64,000 bases of DNA from Blastococcus colisei (GTDB lineage Bacteria; Actinomycetota; Actinomycetes; Mycobacteriales; Geodermatophilaceae). Where the stretch lies: contig NZ_VFQE01000001.1 in assembly GCF_006717095.1 (NCBI RefSeq), positions 1,674,001-1,738,000 on the forward strand. The letters are read 5' to 3'. The notes below the pieces were generated by a model. That model was not told the DNA's origin, made no database searches, and saw nothing but the letters and a program-made list of their open reading frames with translations. Both the position numbers and the translations under genes were made by a program. This document shows positions 31,707 to 39,579 of the stretch, one piece after another. How positions within the stretch are numbered: position 1 is the first letter of the stretch; each line of letters opens with the position of its first letter.

Positions 31707-34700
31707 TCACACTCCCGCCGGCACGGCGCTGAGCCGGACGATCGTGTCGCCGGGGCGCTCCAGCTCGTCGTGGGTCACGCACACCACCACGCGTCCGGCG
31801 AGGGCCTCCCGCAGGTCGTCGACGAGCGCGTCGGCCGTCGGTGCGTCGAGGTGGGCGGTCGGCTCGTCGAGCAGGACGACGTCCCGGTCGGCGAGCAGGG
31901 CCCGGGCCGCGGCCAAGCGCCGGCGCTCGCCGCCGGACAACGCGGTGCCACCGGCGCCGACCGGGGTGTCCAGTCCGTCGGGGAGCCCGGCCAGCAGGGT
32001 GCCGAGGCCGGTGGCGGTCAGCGCCGCCCGCATGCGGGCCTCGCCCTCCGGGCCGGTCAGCTCGCCGCGAGGCGCGGCCATCGCCAGGTTCGCGCGGATG
32101 CTGGAGGCGAAGACGTGGGCCTCCTGCGGCAGCCAGGCGATGCGCGACCGCACGTCCTCGCCGGGCAGCCGGGCGGTGTCGGTCCCGTCCATCGCGCAGC
32201 TGCCCGAGCGGGGCCGCAGGGCGGCCATGAGGACGGCGAGGAACGTCGACTTCCCCGACCCCGACGGGCCGCGGACGACGAGCCAGCCGTCGCCGGCGCG
32301 GGCGGTGGCGGCGAGCCCCCGGAGGACGTCGGGGCCGCCCGGCCAGCCGGCGGTGAGGTCCCCGACGGCGAGTTCCCGCACCGCGGCCGGGGCGGGCAGC
32401 GGGTCGGCCGGGTCGGCCGGCACCGGGGCGGTGAGGACGACGTCGATGCGAGCTTGCGCGTCGGCGAGCGCGCCGCGCCGCTGGAGGGCGCCGACCATCC
32501 CGGCGAGCGGCTCGGCCAGCGCCAGCGGGGCCAGCGCGAGGACGGCGAGCGCCGGTCCGGCGAGGCCGCTGCCGGCGCCGACCGCCGTCGCCAGGACCGC
32601 CGCCAGTCCCGTGCCGAGCACGACCAGGCCGGTGCAGATCGCGGCGGCCCGGGTGCCGGTCCGGGCGGCCGAGGTCTGCCGGTCGGCCAGCCGGTCGAGG
32701 TCGCCGGCCACCCGGCTCGCGAGCCCGTGCGCCCGGAGGTCCGGCACCCCGTGCAGCACGGCCGTCGTCTCCTGCAGCGCGGTGACCCGGAGCGCGCTGT
32801 CGGTGCGTGCGGCCCCGGCGTCCACCCGGCGGTGCACCAGCAGCACCAGCCCGACCGTGACGCCGAGGACGAGCGCCACCGCTCCGGCGGCGGCCGGGTC
32901 GACCAGCGCGAGCGCGGACACCGTGAGAGCCGTGACGACCCCGGCCACCAGGATCGGCGGCCGAACCCGGACGGTGAGGTCCTGGACGACGCCGACGTCG
33001 CCGACCACCCGGGCCAGCGCCGAACCGGGGGTGCGGTCGGCGGCGATGCCCTGCGCGGCGAGCGCGGCCCACACCCGCACCCGGGTGGCCGCCGCCAGGC
33101 GGAGCGCGGCGTCGTGCGCGGTCAGCCGCTCCACCCAGCGCAGCACCGCGCGGCCCATCCCGAAGAAGCGGACACCCACGATCGCCACCAGCAGCGTCAG
33201 CACCGGCGGCATCTCTGCGGCCCGGACGATCAACCAGCCGGAGACCGCGGTCAGCGCGACCCCGGCGCCCGAGGAGAGGGATCCCGCGAGCACCGCGCGG
33301 CGCAGCGCCCGGCCGGCCGCCCGCGGTTGGGCCGTCGAGGGCGCCACATCGGCGATGTGGTCGCCATGGGTGGCTGGTGGCGACGAGATCGGCGATGTGG
33401 TCGCGACGGGGGCGTCGGGGGCGGGTGGGGGTGCCAGCTCGACGGTGCGGTCGGCCAGGGCGGCCAGCAGGGGGTCGTGGGTCACCAGAACGGTCGTGAC
33501 GGTGCCCCGCAGCCCGAGCAGCGCCTCCGCGATGAGGGCCCGGGCGTCGTCGTCCAGGTGTGCCGTGGGCTCGTCCAGGAGCAGCAGCCGCGCGCCCCGC
33601 CGGATCCGCACCAGCGCCCGGGCGAGGGCGACCTTCTGCAGCTCGCCGGGGGAGAGGGATTCCGGCGTCCGCCCGGCCAGCCCGGAGGCGCCGACGCGCG
33701 CGAGCGCCTCGACGACGTGGGCCTCGCCGGCGATCTCGTCGGCCCCCGGCTCGGAGTCCGCGTGCCGGCGGAGCTCGTCGGCGACGGTGGCGCCGGTGGT
33801 CCGCGGGAACTGCGGCACGGAGGCCACGGCGCCGGGCACGCCGTCGACGTCTCCGCCGACGACCGCGTCCGGCCCGACCAGGCCGGCGAGGGCGGACAGC
33901 AGGGTCGACTTGCCCGAGCCGCTGGGACCACGCAGTGCGACCAGTTCACCGGGGCGGACGGCGAGGTCCACCGGGGGGAGCGCCGGTACCGACCGCCCGG
34001 GGTAGCCGACGGTCAGCCCGCGAACGGCGACGTCGGCGCCGCGCGGGTCGTCGGCCGTGGTCGGTGCCGGGGGAGCGGACACCGGCGCCGCGAGGACCGC
34101 CCGCGCCTCGGCCGCGGCCAGCGCGGCGTCCTCCGAGGCGTGGTGGGCCGAGCCGAGTGCCCGCAGTGGCGCGAAGGCCTCCGGCGCCAGGACCAGCGCC
34201 GTCAACCCGACCGCGAGCGCCATGTCCCCGTGCACCAGGCGGAGGCCGACGGTGACGGCCACCAGGGCGACCGAGAGCATCGCGATCAGCTCGAGCACCA
34301 GGGCGGAGAGGAAGGCGATCCGCAGCGTGGCGAGCGTGCGCGTGCGGTGGGCCTCGCCGAGGGCGGCGAGCGCGGCGGCCTGGTCGGCGGCGCGGCCCAG
34401 CCCGACCAGCACCGGCAGGCCGCGGACCAGCTCGGCGACGTGCGCGGCGATCCGGTCCAGCGCGCGGGCCGAGTCGACGGTGGCGCTCTGCGTGTACTTC
34501 CCGACCAGCACCATGAACACCGGCACGAGCGGCAGCGTCATCGCGACCAGCACCGCCGACAGGAGGTCGGTCCAGGCGAGCACCAGCAGCAGCGCGGGCG
34601 GGACGACGAGCGTCTGTGCCAGCGCCGGGAGGTAGGTGCCGAGTGCCGGGCCGAGATCGTGCAGCCGGGTGGTGGCGAGCACGGCGGCGGGGCCGGGACC

Positions 34701-35060
34701 ACCGGCGGCGGTCACCGCTGCCGGGGAGGAGGCGAGGCGCTCCAGCAGCGCGCGGCGCAGCCGGTCCTCGGCCCGGCGGGCGTCGCGGGCGGCGAGCACC
34801 TCGCCGGCGGTCCCGGCGACCGCCCGCAGCACGACCCCGGCGGCGGCGAGGAGGAGCGGGGTGCCGATCCCGCCGTCGGCGTGGCCGGTCACCCGCGCGA
34901 CGGCGTGCGCCAGCCCCGCGGCGAGCAGCACCAGCCCGGTGGTCTGGGCGAGCGCGGCCGTCGCCGCCCGCACCAGCGCGCCGGTCAGCCCGGGGACGCC
35001 GGCCAGCGCCCCCAGCGGCCCCCGCCCCCGAGCGGCAGTCATGGCCATATCTGTCGTCAT
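31707..35060 (-). CDS. cydDC: Fused CydD-CydC heterodimer-type thiol ABC exporter
   Basis: 1117 residues: a CydD half (about 1-540) and a CydC half (about 570-1117), each with six membrane helices and an ATPase. Walker A is GPSGSGKST in both; the signatures are LSPGELQK in the first and LSGGERRR in the second. The usual two genes are fused, as in many actinomycetes. It exports cysteine/glutathione-type thiols needed to assemble cytochrome bd. The ATG at 35060 overlaps the cydB stop (ATGA). A Pro-rich linker of about 35 residues contains a duplicated DNA segment. Confidence 0.93.
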   Translation of the reverse strand: MTTDMAMTAARGRGPLGALAGVPGLTGALVRAATAALAQTTGLVLLAAGLAHAVARVTGHADGGIGTPLLLAAAGVVLRAVAGTAGEVLAARDARRAEDRLRRALLERLASSPAAVTAAGGPGPAAVLATTRLHDLGPALGTYLPALAQTLVVPPALLLVLAWTDLLSAVLVAMTLPLVPVFMVLVGKYTQSATVDSARALDRIAAHVAELVRGLPVLVGLGRAADQAAALAALGEAHRTRTLATLRIAFLSALVLELIAMLSVALVAVTVGLRLVHGDMALAVGLTALVLAPEAFAPLRALGSAHHASEDAALAAAEARAVLAAPVSAPPAPTTADDPRGADVAVRGLTVGYPGRSVPALPPVDLAVRPGELVALRGPSGSGKSTLLSALAGLVGPDAVVGGDVDGVPGAVASVPQFPRTTGATVADELRRHADSEPGADEIAGEAHVVEALARVGASGLAGRTPESLSPGELQKVALARALVRIRRGARLLLLDEPTAHLDDDARALIAEALLGLRGTVTTVLVTHDPLLAALADRTVELAPPPAPDAPVATTSPISSPPATHGDHIADVAPSTAQPRAAGRALRRAVLAGSLSSGAGVALTAVSGWLIVRAAEMPPVLTLLVAIVGVRFFGMGRAVLRWVERLTAHDAALRLAAATRVRVWAALAAQGIAADRTPGSALARVVGDVGVVQDLTVRVRPPILVAGVVTALTVSALALVDPAAAGAVALVLGVTVGLVLLVHRRVDAGAARTDSALRVTALQETTAVLHGVPDLRAHGLASRVAGDLDRLADRQTSAARTGTRAAAICTGLVVLGTGLAAVLATAVGAGSGLAGPALAVLALAPLALAEPLAGMVGALQRRGALADAQARIDVVLTAPVPADPADPLPAPAAVRELAVGDLTAGWPGGPDVLRGLAATARAGDGWLVVRGPSGSGKSTFLAVLMAALRPRSGSCAMDGTDTARLPGEDVRSRIAWLPQEAHVFASSIRANLAMAAPRGELTGPEGEARMRAALTATGLGTLLAGLPDGLDTPVGAGGTALSGGERRRLAAARALLADRDVVLLDEPTAHLDAPTADALVDDLREALAGRVVVCVTHDELERPGDTIVRLSAVPAGV
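33348..33404. repeat. Duplicated palindromic unit within the CydDC linker
   Basis: ATCGGCGATGTGGTCGC occurs at 33348-33364 and 33388-33404 (40 bp apart). The first copy lies in CACATC-GGC-GATGTG, a perfect hairpin, with outer GGCG/CGCC arms. It encodes the flexible linker between the two ABC halves, so it is tolerated in coding DNA. It resembles a REP-type unit inserted in frame. Confidence 0.5.
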
Positions 35061-36076
35061 GATGCGGGGACCTCGGCCGGCTCCTCGTGCACCGGCTCGG
35101 CGGTCAGCCGCTTCCGGAACACCCAGTAGGTCCACGCCTGGTAGCTGAGGACGACCGGCAGCCCGAATCCGGCGGCCCAGGTCATGACGGTGAGCGTGTA
35201 GTCGCTGACCGAGGCGTCGGCGACCGTCACGTCGAAGGCCGCGTCGATCGTCGAGGGGACGACGACGGGATACGCCGCGCCGAAGACCGTGGCGGCGGCC
35301 GCGACGAGCATCGCGCCCCAGGCGGCGAATGCCTGGCCCTCCCGGCCGACCACGATCTGCGCCCACGCGACCACCAGGGCCAGCGCCGCGACCAGCCACA
35401 GCACCGCGGTCACCGTCGTCCCGTACCGCAGGTGCACCACACCCGCCCAGGCGAGCAGCGGCAGGGCCGCCACCGGCGCCCACCGCCGGGCGAAGGTGCC
35501 CGCGGCGGCGCGCAGCGGGCCGTCGGTCTTGAGCGCCAGGAACATCGCGCCGTGGACCAGCGAGAACGCCAGGACCGCCACCGCACCGAGCAGCGCCGGC
35601 CAGCCCAGTCCGGCGAACGCGCCCCCGACCCGGTTGCCGTCCGCGTCGATCGGCAGCCCGAGCGTGGTGGCGCCCAGTGCGGCGCCGATGCCGAGGGCGG
35701 CGATCAGCGAGCCGGTGGTGATCACCCAGGTCCAGCTCGAGTCCCACGCCGGGGTGTGGTGCGAGTGCCGCCACTCGAAGGCGACCGCCCGGATGATCAG
35801 CCCGAACAGCACCAGCACGAACGGCAGGTAGAGCGCCGGCAGCCAGGTGGCGTACCAGCCGGGGAAGGCGGCGAACACCGCGCCGACGGCGGTGATGAGC
35901 CAGACCTCGTTGCCGTCCCAGAGCGGACCGATGCTGCGCAGCATCAGGTGCCGGTCGGAGGGACGCCGGCCGAGCACCGGGAGCAGCGCGGCCACGCCGA
36001 AGTCGAACCCCTCGAGCAGGAGGAAGCCGGTCCAGAGCACCGCGACGGCGGCGAACCAGAGGGTCTGGAGATCCAT
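35057..36076 (-). CDS. cydB: Cytochrome bd ubiquinol oxidase subunit II
   Basis: 339 residues, with about eight to nine membrane helices. FLLLEGFDFGVAALLPVLGR, GPLWDGNEVWLITAVGAVFAAFPGWYA and RYGTTVTAVLWLVAALAL are CydB motifs. It forms the quinol oxidase with CydA, using O2 at low concentration. It follows cydA by 15 bp and overlaps cydDC. The C-terminus is acidic. Confidence 0.95.
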   Translation of the reverse strand: MDLQTLWFAAVAVLWTGFLLLEGFDFGVAALLPVLGRRPSDRHLMLRSIGPLWDGNEVWLITAVGAVFAAFPGWYATWLPALYLPFVLVLFGLIIRAVAFEWRHSHHTPAWDSSWTWVITTGSLIAALGIGAALGATTLGLPIDADGNRVGGAFAGLGWPALLGAVAVLAFSLVHGAMFLALKTDGPLRAAAGTFARRWAPVAALPLLAWAGVVHLRYGTTVTAVLWLVAALALVVAWAQIVVGREGQAFAAWGAMLVAAAATVFGAAYPVVVPSTIDAAFDVTVADASVSDYTLTVMTWAAGFGLPVVLSYQAWTYWVFRKRLTAEPVHEEPAEVPAS

Positions 36077-36091
36077 GGTGAGCGTCCGTTC

Positions 36092-37642
36092 TCAGTAGGC
36101 GAACGAGAGGACGTCGTCAGTGCGGTCCCGCCCGTCGGGCAGGTCGTCGTCCGGCGTCCCCTCGGGCGGCGAGCCGGGGACCGGTGCGCCGTCCCCGGTG
36201 GTGATCCCCGCACGGACGAACCGGGTGAGCAGCCACAGCTCGACCACCGCGAGCGCGCCGTAGACGAGGGTGAGGGAGATCAGCGACGTCCAGACCTCGC
36301 CGGCCGAGACGCCGGGGGAGACGGCCTGGGCGGTGAAGAACCAGACCTGGTCCTCGACGGGGACGTCGGGGTTCGGGTACACGACGAACGGCTGGCGGCC
36401 CATCTCGGTGAAGATCCAGCCGGTCGCGTTGGCGACGAAGGGCGCCGCCACGGCCAGCAGCGAGCCGTGGACGCCGACCCGCGACGTCGGCACCCGGCCC
36501 TTGCGCGTGGCCCGGAGCGCGTAGGCCGCCACGCCCGCCGAGACCGCCCCCATACCGATCATGAGCCGGAAGCTCCAGTACGTGACCGCGAGGACCGGCG
36601 TGTAGTCGATCGGCTCGCCCGCCTTGTCGCCGAACGACGGGTCGTCGGGGTAGGTCTCGCCGTAGACCGCGGCGTACTCCTCCTGGAGCTGGTTCACGCC
36701 GGGGACGGCGGTCGAGAAGTCGCCGTGCGCGAGGTAGGACAGCAGGTACGGGACGGTGATCGAGTGGACGTCGTCGCACTCGTTGGAGCCGAGCTTGCCC
36801 CAGGCGAGGATCGAGAACGACGCCGGCGCCTCGGTCTCGCAGAGCGCCTCGGCCGAGCTCATCTTCAGCGGCTGCTGCTCGTACATCAGCTTGCCCTGCC
36901 AGTCGCCGGTGAGCGCGACCAGCACGAACGCGACCAGCGAGACCCAGCCGCCCAGCCGGACCGAACGGAACCACACGGCGTGTTCCGCGTCGGTCGTCGG
37001 CGCGCCGGCCAGCTTCCGCTTCCGCAGGTGCCACAGGCCGATGCCCACCAGCAGCGCGCCCGCGACCATGAGCGCGGCCACGATCGCGTGGCTGAAGGCG
37101 GCCAGCGCGGTGTTGTTGGTCAGGACGGCGAGGAAGTCCACCTGCACCGGACGGCCCGTCTCGTCGTCGGTGACGACGCCGACCGGGTGCTGCATCCAGG
37201 AGTTCGCCGCGATGATGAAGTAGGCGCTGACGATCGAGCCGATGACCGCGGCCCAGAGCGTGGCCAGGTGCACCTTCTTCGGGATGCGGCCCCAGCCGAA
37301 GATCCAGAGGCCCAGGAAGGTCGACTCGAGGAAGAACGCGAGCAGCGCCTCGAGGGCCAGCAGCGAGCCGAAGACGTCGCCGACGAAGCGTGAGTACTCG
37401 CTCCAGGCCAGGCCGAACTGGAACTCCTGCACGAGGCCGGTCGCCACGCCGAGCACGAAGTTGATCAGGTAGACCCGGCCCCAGAAGCGGGTCATGCGCA
37501 GCCACTCGGGCTTGTCGGTCCGCACCCACATGGTGTGCATGACCGCGACCAGGACCCCCAGCCCGATGGTCAGCGGGACCATCAGGAAGTGGTAGACGGT
37601 CGTGATCCCGAACTGCCAGCGCGCGATGTCCAGGACGTCCAC
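36092..37642 (-). CDS. cydA: Cytochrome bd ubiquinol oxidase subunit I
   Basis: 516 residues. RWQFGITTVYHFLMVPLTIGL holds the first haem histidine, SHAIVAALM the next, and GWIFTEMGRQPFVVY the GRQP quinol-oxidase signature (GRQPF instead of the more common GRQPW). LGSNECDDVHSIT lies in the Q-loop region, which is short, as in Gram-positive enzymes. It is first of the cydAB-DC operon. The region up to the divergent blaI gene holds two BlaI-type operators, so transcription is probably repressed by that regulator. Confidence 0.95.
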   Translation of the reverse strand: MDVLDIARWQFGITTVYHFLMVPLTIGLGVLVAVMHTMWVRTDKPEWLRMTRFWGRVYLINFVLGVATGLVQEFQFGLAWSEYSRFVGDVFGSLLALEALLAFFLESTFLGLWIFGWGRIPKKVHLATLWAAVIGSIVSAYFIIAANSWMQHPVGVVTDDETGRPVQVDFLAVLTNNTALAAFSHAIVAALMVAGALLVGIGLWHLRKRKLAGAPTTDAEHAVWFRSVRLGGWVSLVAFVLVALTGDWQGKLMYEQQPLKMSSAEALCETEAPASFSILAWGKLGSNECDDVHSITVPYLLSYLAHGDFSTAVPGVNQLQEEYAAVYGETYPDDPSFGDKAGEPIDYTPVLAVTYWSFRLMIGMGAVSAGVAAYALRATRKGRVPTSRVGVHGSLLAVAAPFVANATGWIFTEMGRQPFVVYPNPDVPVEDQVWFFTAQAVSPGVSAGEVWTSLISLTLVYGALAVVELWLLTRFVRAGITTGDGAPVPGSPPEGTPDDDLPDGRDRTDDVLSFAY

Positions 37643-37690
37643 GGCACCTGTCCCCTCGTCGTCGAGGCCGACGTACTATCGACACATCCT

Positions 37691-37730
37691 TTCTACGCCG
37701 AGTAGAAGACTTCTTCTACGACACGTAGAA
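37691..37730. promoter_or_regulatory. Two TTCTAC-N5-GTAGAA operators (BlaI-type candidate)
   Basis: TTCTACGCCGAGTAGAA (37691-37707) and TTCTACGACACGTAGAA (37714-37730) are both perfect 6-bp inverted repeats with 5-bp centres, 23 bp apart. They are in the 121-bp gap between cydA (minus) and blaI (plus), so one set can control both directions. Confidence 0.75.
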
Positions 37731-37763
37731 GAGTGGGGTGTGAGACGGACGACAGGAGGGCCG

Positions 37764-38141
37764 ATGGCCTCGCTCGGGGACCTGGAGCGCGCGGTCATGG
37801 AGCGGCTGTGGGCCGCGGACGGGCCGGTCGCCGCGACCACGCTGCGCGATCAGCTCGCCGACCGCGGAGTGGCACTGACGACCGTGCACACCGTGCTGAC
37901 CCGGCTGGAGCAGAAGGGCTTCGTCGTCCACGACGACGCCCGCCCGCGGGGGTTCTCCGCCCGGTCCAGCCGGGCCGACCACGCCGCCGAGCTCATGCGC
38001 GAGGTCCTGGGCCAGGCGGGGGACCGGCAGGCCGTGCTGGCCCGGTTCGTCGGGAGCGTGGACGCCGAGGAGGCACGGATGCTGCGCGATCTGCTCCGCG
38101 GCGCGGACGACGCTCCGTCGGCCACGCTACCGGCCCGCTGA
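37764..38141 (+). CDS. blaI: BlaI/MecI family transcriptional repressor
   Basis: 125 residues. LGDLERAVMERLWAADGPVAATTLRDQLADRGVALTTVHTVLTRLEQKGFVVHDD is the winged-helix domain, and EEARMLRDLLRGAD the dimerisation tail. AGGAGG (37754-37759) fixes the ATG at 37764. It is followed after 31 bp by a BlaR-like M56 peptidase gene; such peptidases cleave the repressor when a signal is sensed. The operators upstream suggest it represses itself and cydABDC. Confidence 0.9.
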   Translation: MASLGDLERAVMERLWAADGPVAATTLRDQLADRGVALTTVHTVLTRLEQKGFVVHDDARPRGFSARSSRADHAAELMREVLGQAGDRQAVLARFVGSVDAEEARMLRDLLRGADDAPSATLPAR

Positions 38142-38172
38142 ACCCGTAGCCGACCCGACTCCCGCCGACCCC

Positions 38173-39105
38173 GTGCTGCCCGCGACCGCGGCCGCCCTCG
38201 CCGTCCTGGCGGCGCTGCTGGCCTGGCCGGCGCCGGCGCTGCTGGCCCGGGCACGCTGGCCGCGACGGGATCCACTGGTCGCGCTCGTCTGCTGGCAGGC
38301 GATCGGGCTGGCGGGCGGCCTGTCGATGATCGGCGCGCTGCTGGTGCACGGTCTGGCGCCGTGGGGGCACTCGCTGCCCGAGGCGGCGTGGTCGGTCGCC
38401 ACCGGCTCCCCCGCGACGGAGCCGATCCGCGGTGACCACTGGGTCGCGCTCACGCTGGCCGGGGTGCTGGCCGTCGAGCTGCTCGGGGTCCTGGCGCTGT
38501 CCTGGGTGCGGACGGCGCGGGCGCGACGCCGGCACCGGGAGCTGCTGGAGCTGGTCGTCCAGCCGTCGGCGGAGCTGCCCGACACCCGGCTGCTGGAGCA
38601 TCCCGCGCCGGTCGCCTTCTGCATCCCCGGAGCCCGGCCGTTGCTGGTGCTCTCGTCGGGGATGGTCGCCGAGCTCGACGAGGACCAGCTGGCCGCGGTC
38701 GTCGCGCACGAGCGGGCGCACCTGGCCGAGCGCCACCACCTGCTGCTGCTGCCGTTCGTGGCGTGGGAGGCCGCGCTGCCCGTGCTGCCGGCGGCCGGAC
38801 GGGCGCACGCCGCGGTGCGGGAGCTCGTGGAGATGCGGGCCGACGACGTCGCTCTCGCCTCGCTGTCCGGGTCGGCGCCGCGGCGCACGCTGGCGCAGGC
38901 GATCGTGGCGGCGGCCGGCGGAGCCGGGGGAGCGGGCGTGCCCAACGGCGCGCTCGCCGTCAGCGGAGGCGCGACCGCGGCGCGGGTGGTGCGGCTGCTC
39001 GAGCCGCCGTCCCCGCTGCCCGCCGCCGCGCGGTGGACGGTGCTCGCGGCGGCCGGCCTGCTGCTGCTCCTGCCGACCGCGCTGCTGCTGTTGCCGGCGC
39101 TCTGA
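38173..39105 (+). CDS. M56-type membrane zinc peptidase (BlaR1-like)
   Basis: 310 residues with four to five membrane helices. The metal site is VAHERAHL (HExxH) with the third ligand in ELVEMRADDVAL. The sensor domain found in BlaR1 is absent, so only the protease part is present. It pairs with the BlaI-like repressor encoded just upstream and could cleave it in response to a membrane stress or a redox signal. GTG at 38173 is the start. Confidence 0.85.
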   Translation: MLPATAAALAVLAALLAWPAPALLARARWPRRDPLVALVCWQAIGLAGGLSMIGALLVHGLAPWGHSLPEAAWSVATGSPATEPIRGDHWVALTLAGVLAVELLGVLALSWVRTARARRRHRELLELVVQPSAELPDTRLLEHPAPVAFCIPGARPLLVLSSGMVAELDEDQLAAVVAHERAHLAERHHLLLLPFVAWEAALPVLPAAGRAHAAVRELVEMRADDVALASLSGSAPRRTLAQAIVAAAGGAGGAGVPNGALAVSGGATAARVVRLLEPPSPLPAAARWTVLAAAGLLLLLPTALLLLPAL

Positions 39106-39108
39106 GGC

Positions 39109-39474
39109 TCAGCGCCGCGGTGCGACTCCCAGCGCGACCGCCGCGTACGCCGCCGCCACGCCACCGCTGATCCGGGCCGCACGGCCGTACCGGGGCGAGG
39201 CGACGAACGGCACCATGCTGGCGGCGTGCACCAGGTCGACGGCCGAGCTCAGCCGGACCAGCCGCGGGCTCGCCGACACGAGCACCGCCCCGTGCTGCAC
39301 GACCAGCCGGGCGCCGAGCGCGCGCACGAGCCACAATCGGTCGCTCGGGAACGCGGGCGCCACCGCGTCGACCACTCGCTGCGGACGGGCCAGCAGCACG
39401 GCTCCGGAGGCTGCGCCGGCTCCGACCATCGCCCGGGTCACGGCTCGCTGCCGACGCACACTTCGCGGGCGCAT
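39109..39474 (-). CDS. Hypothetical membrane protein
   Basis: 121 residues with weakly hydrophobic stretches (AMVGAGAASGAVLLARP and GGVAAAYAAVALGV). RLVRLSSAVDLVHAASMVPF separates two of them. GAGGA sits 6 nt before the ATG at 39474, preferred over the GTG at 39480. It lies downstream of copA on the same strand with an intervening pair of hairpins. Function unknown. Confidence 0.6.
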   Translation of the reverse strand: MRPRSVRRQRAVTRAMVGAGAASGAVLLARPQRVVDAVAPAFPSDRLWLVRALGARLVVQHGAVLVSASPRLVRLSSAVDLVHAASMVPFVASPRYGRAARISGGVAAAYAAVALGVAPRR

Positions 39475-39495
39475 GGTCACTCCTCGAGCGGATCC

Positions 39496-39517
39496 GAGGT
39501 CGCCTGCTTGCGACCTC
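39496..39517 (-). promoter_or_regulatory. Hairpin overlapping the copA terminator
   Basis: GAGGTCGC (39496-39503) and GCGACCTC (39510-39517) form an 8-bp stem with a 6-nt loop. Its outer part shares CCTC with the adjacent 15-bp stem, so the two cannot form fully together. It lies in the leader of the gene at 39109-39474, so a switch or attenuator is possible. Confidence 0.45.
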
Positions 39518-39551
39518 GTGCTCTGCTTACAGGAGGAAGCAGAGCACGAGG
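39514..39551 (-). terminator. Strong hairpin after copA
   Basis: CCTCGTGCTCTGCTT and AAGCAGAGCACGAGG form a perfect 15-bp stem with an 8-nt loop, 28 bp after the copA stop on the minus strand. There is no U-tract, as is common in actinobacteria. It probably ends or stabilises the copper operon mRNA. Confidence 0.65.
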
Positions 39552-39579
39552 ACGCCGATGGCCTCCTGGCGGGAGACCG

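Noticed and set aside
31482-35129. 1215-codon open frame on the plus strand
   Set aside because: It lies opposite cydDC, has repetitive Arg/Gly/Pro/Ala/Gln composition and no domain. It results from GC-rich third positions.
35087-37393. 768-codon frame opposite cydAB
   Set aside because: Highly Arg/Gly/His-rich shadow.
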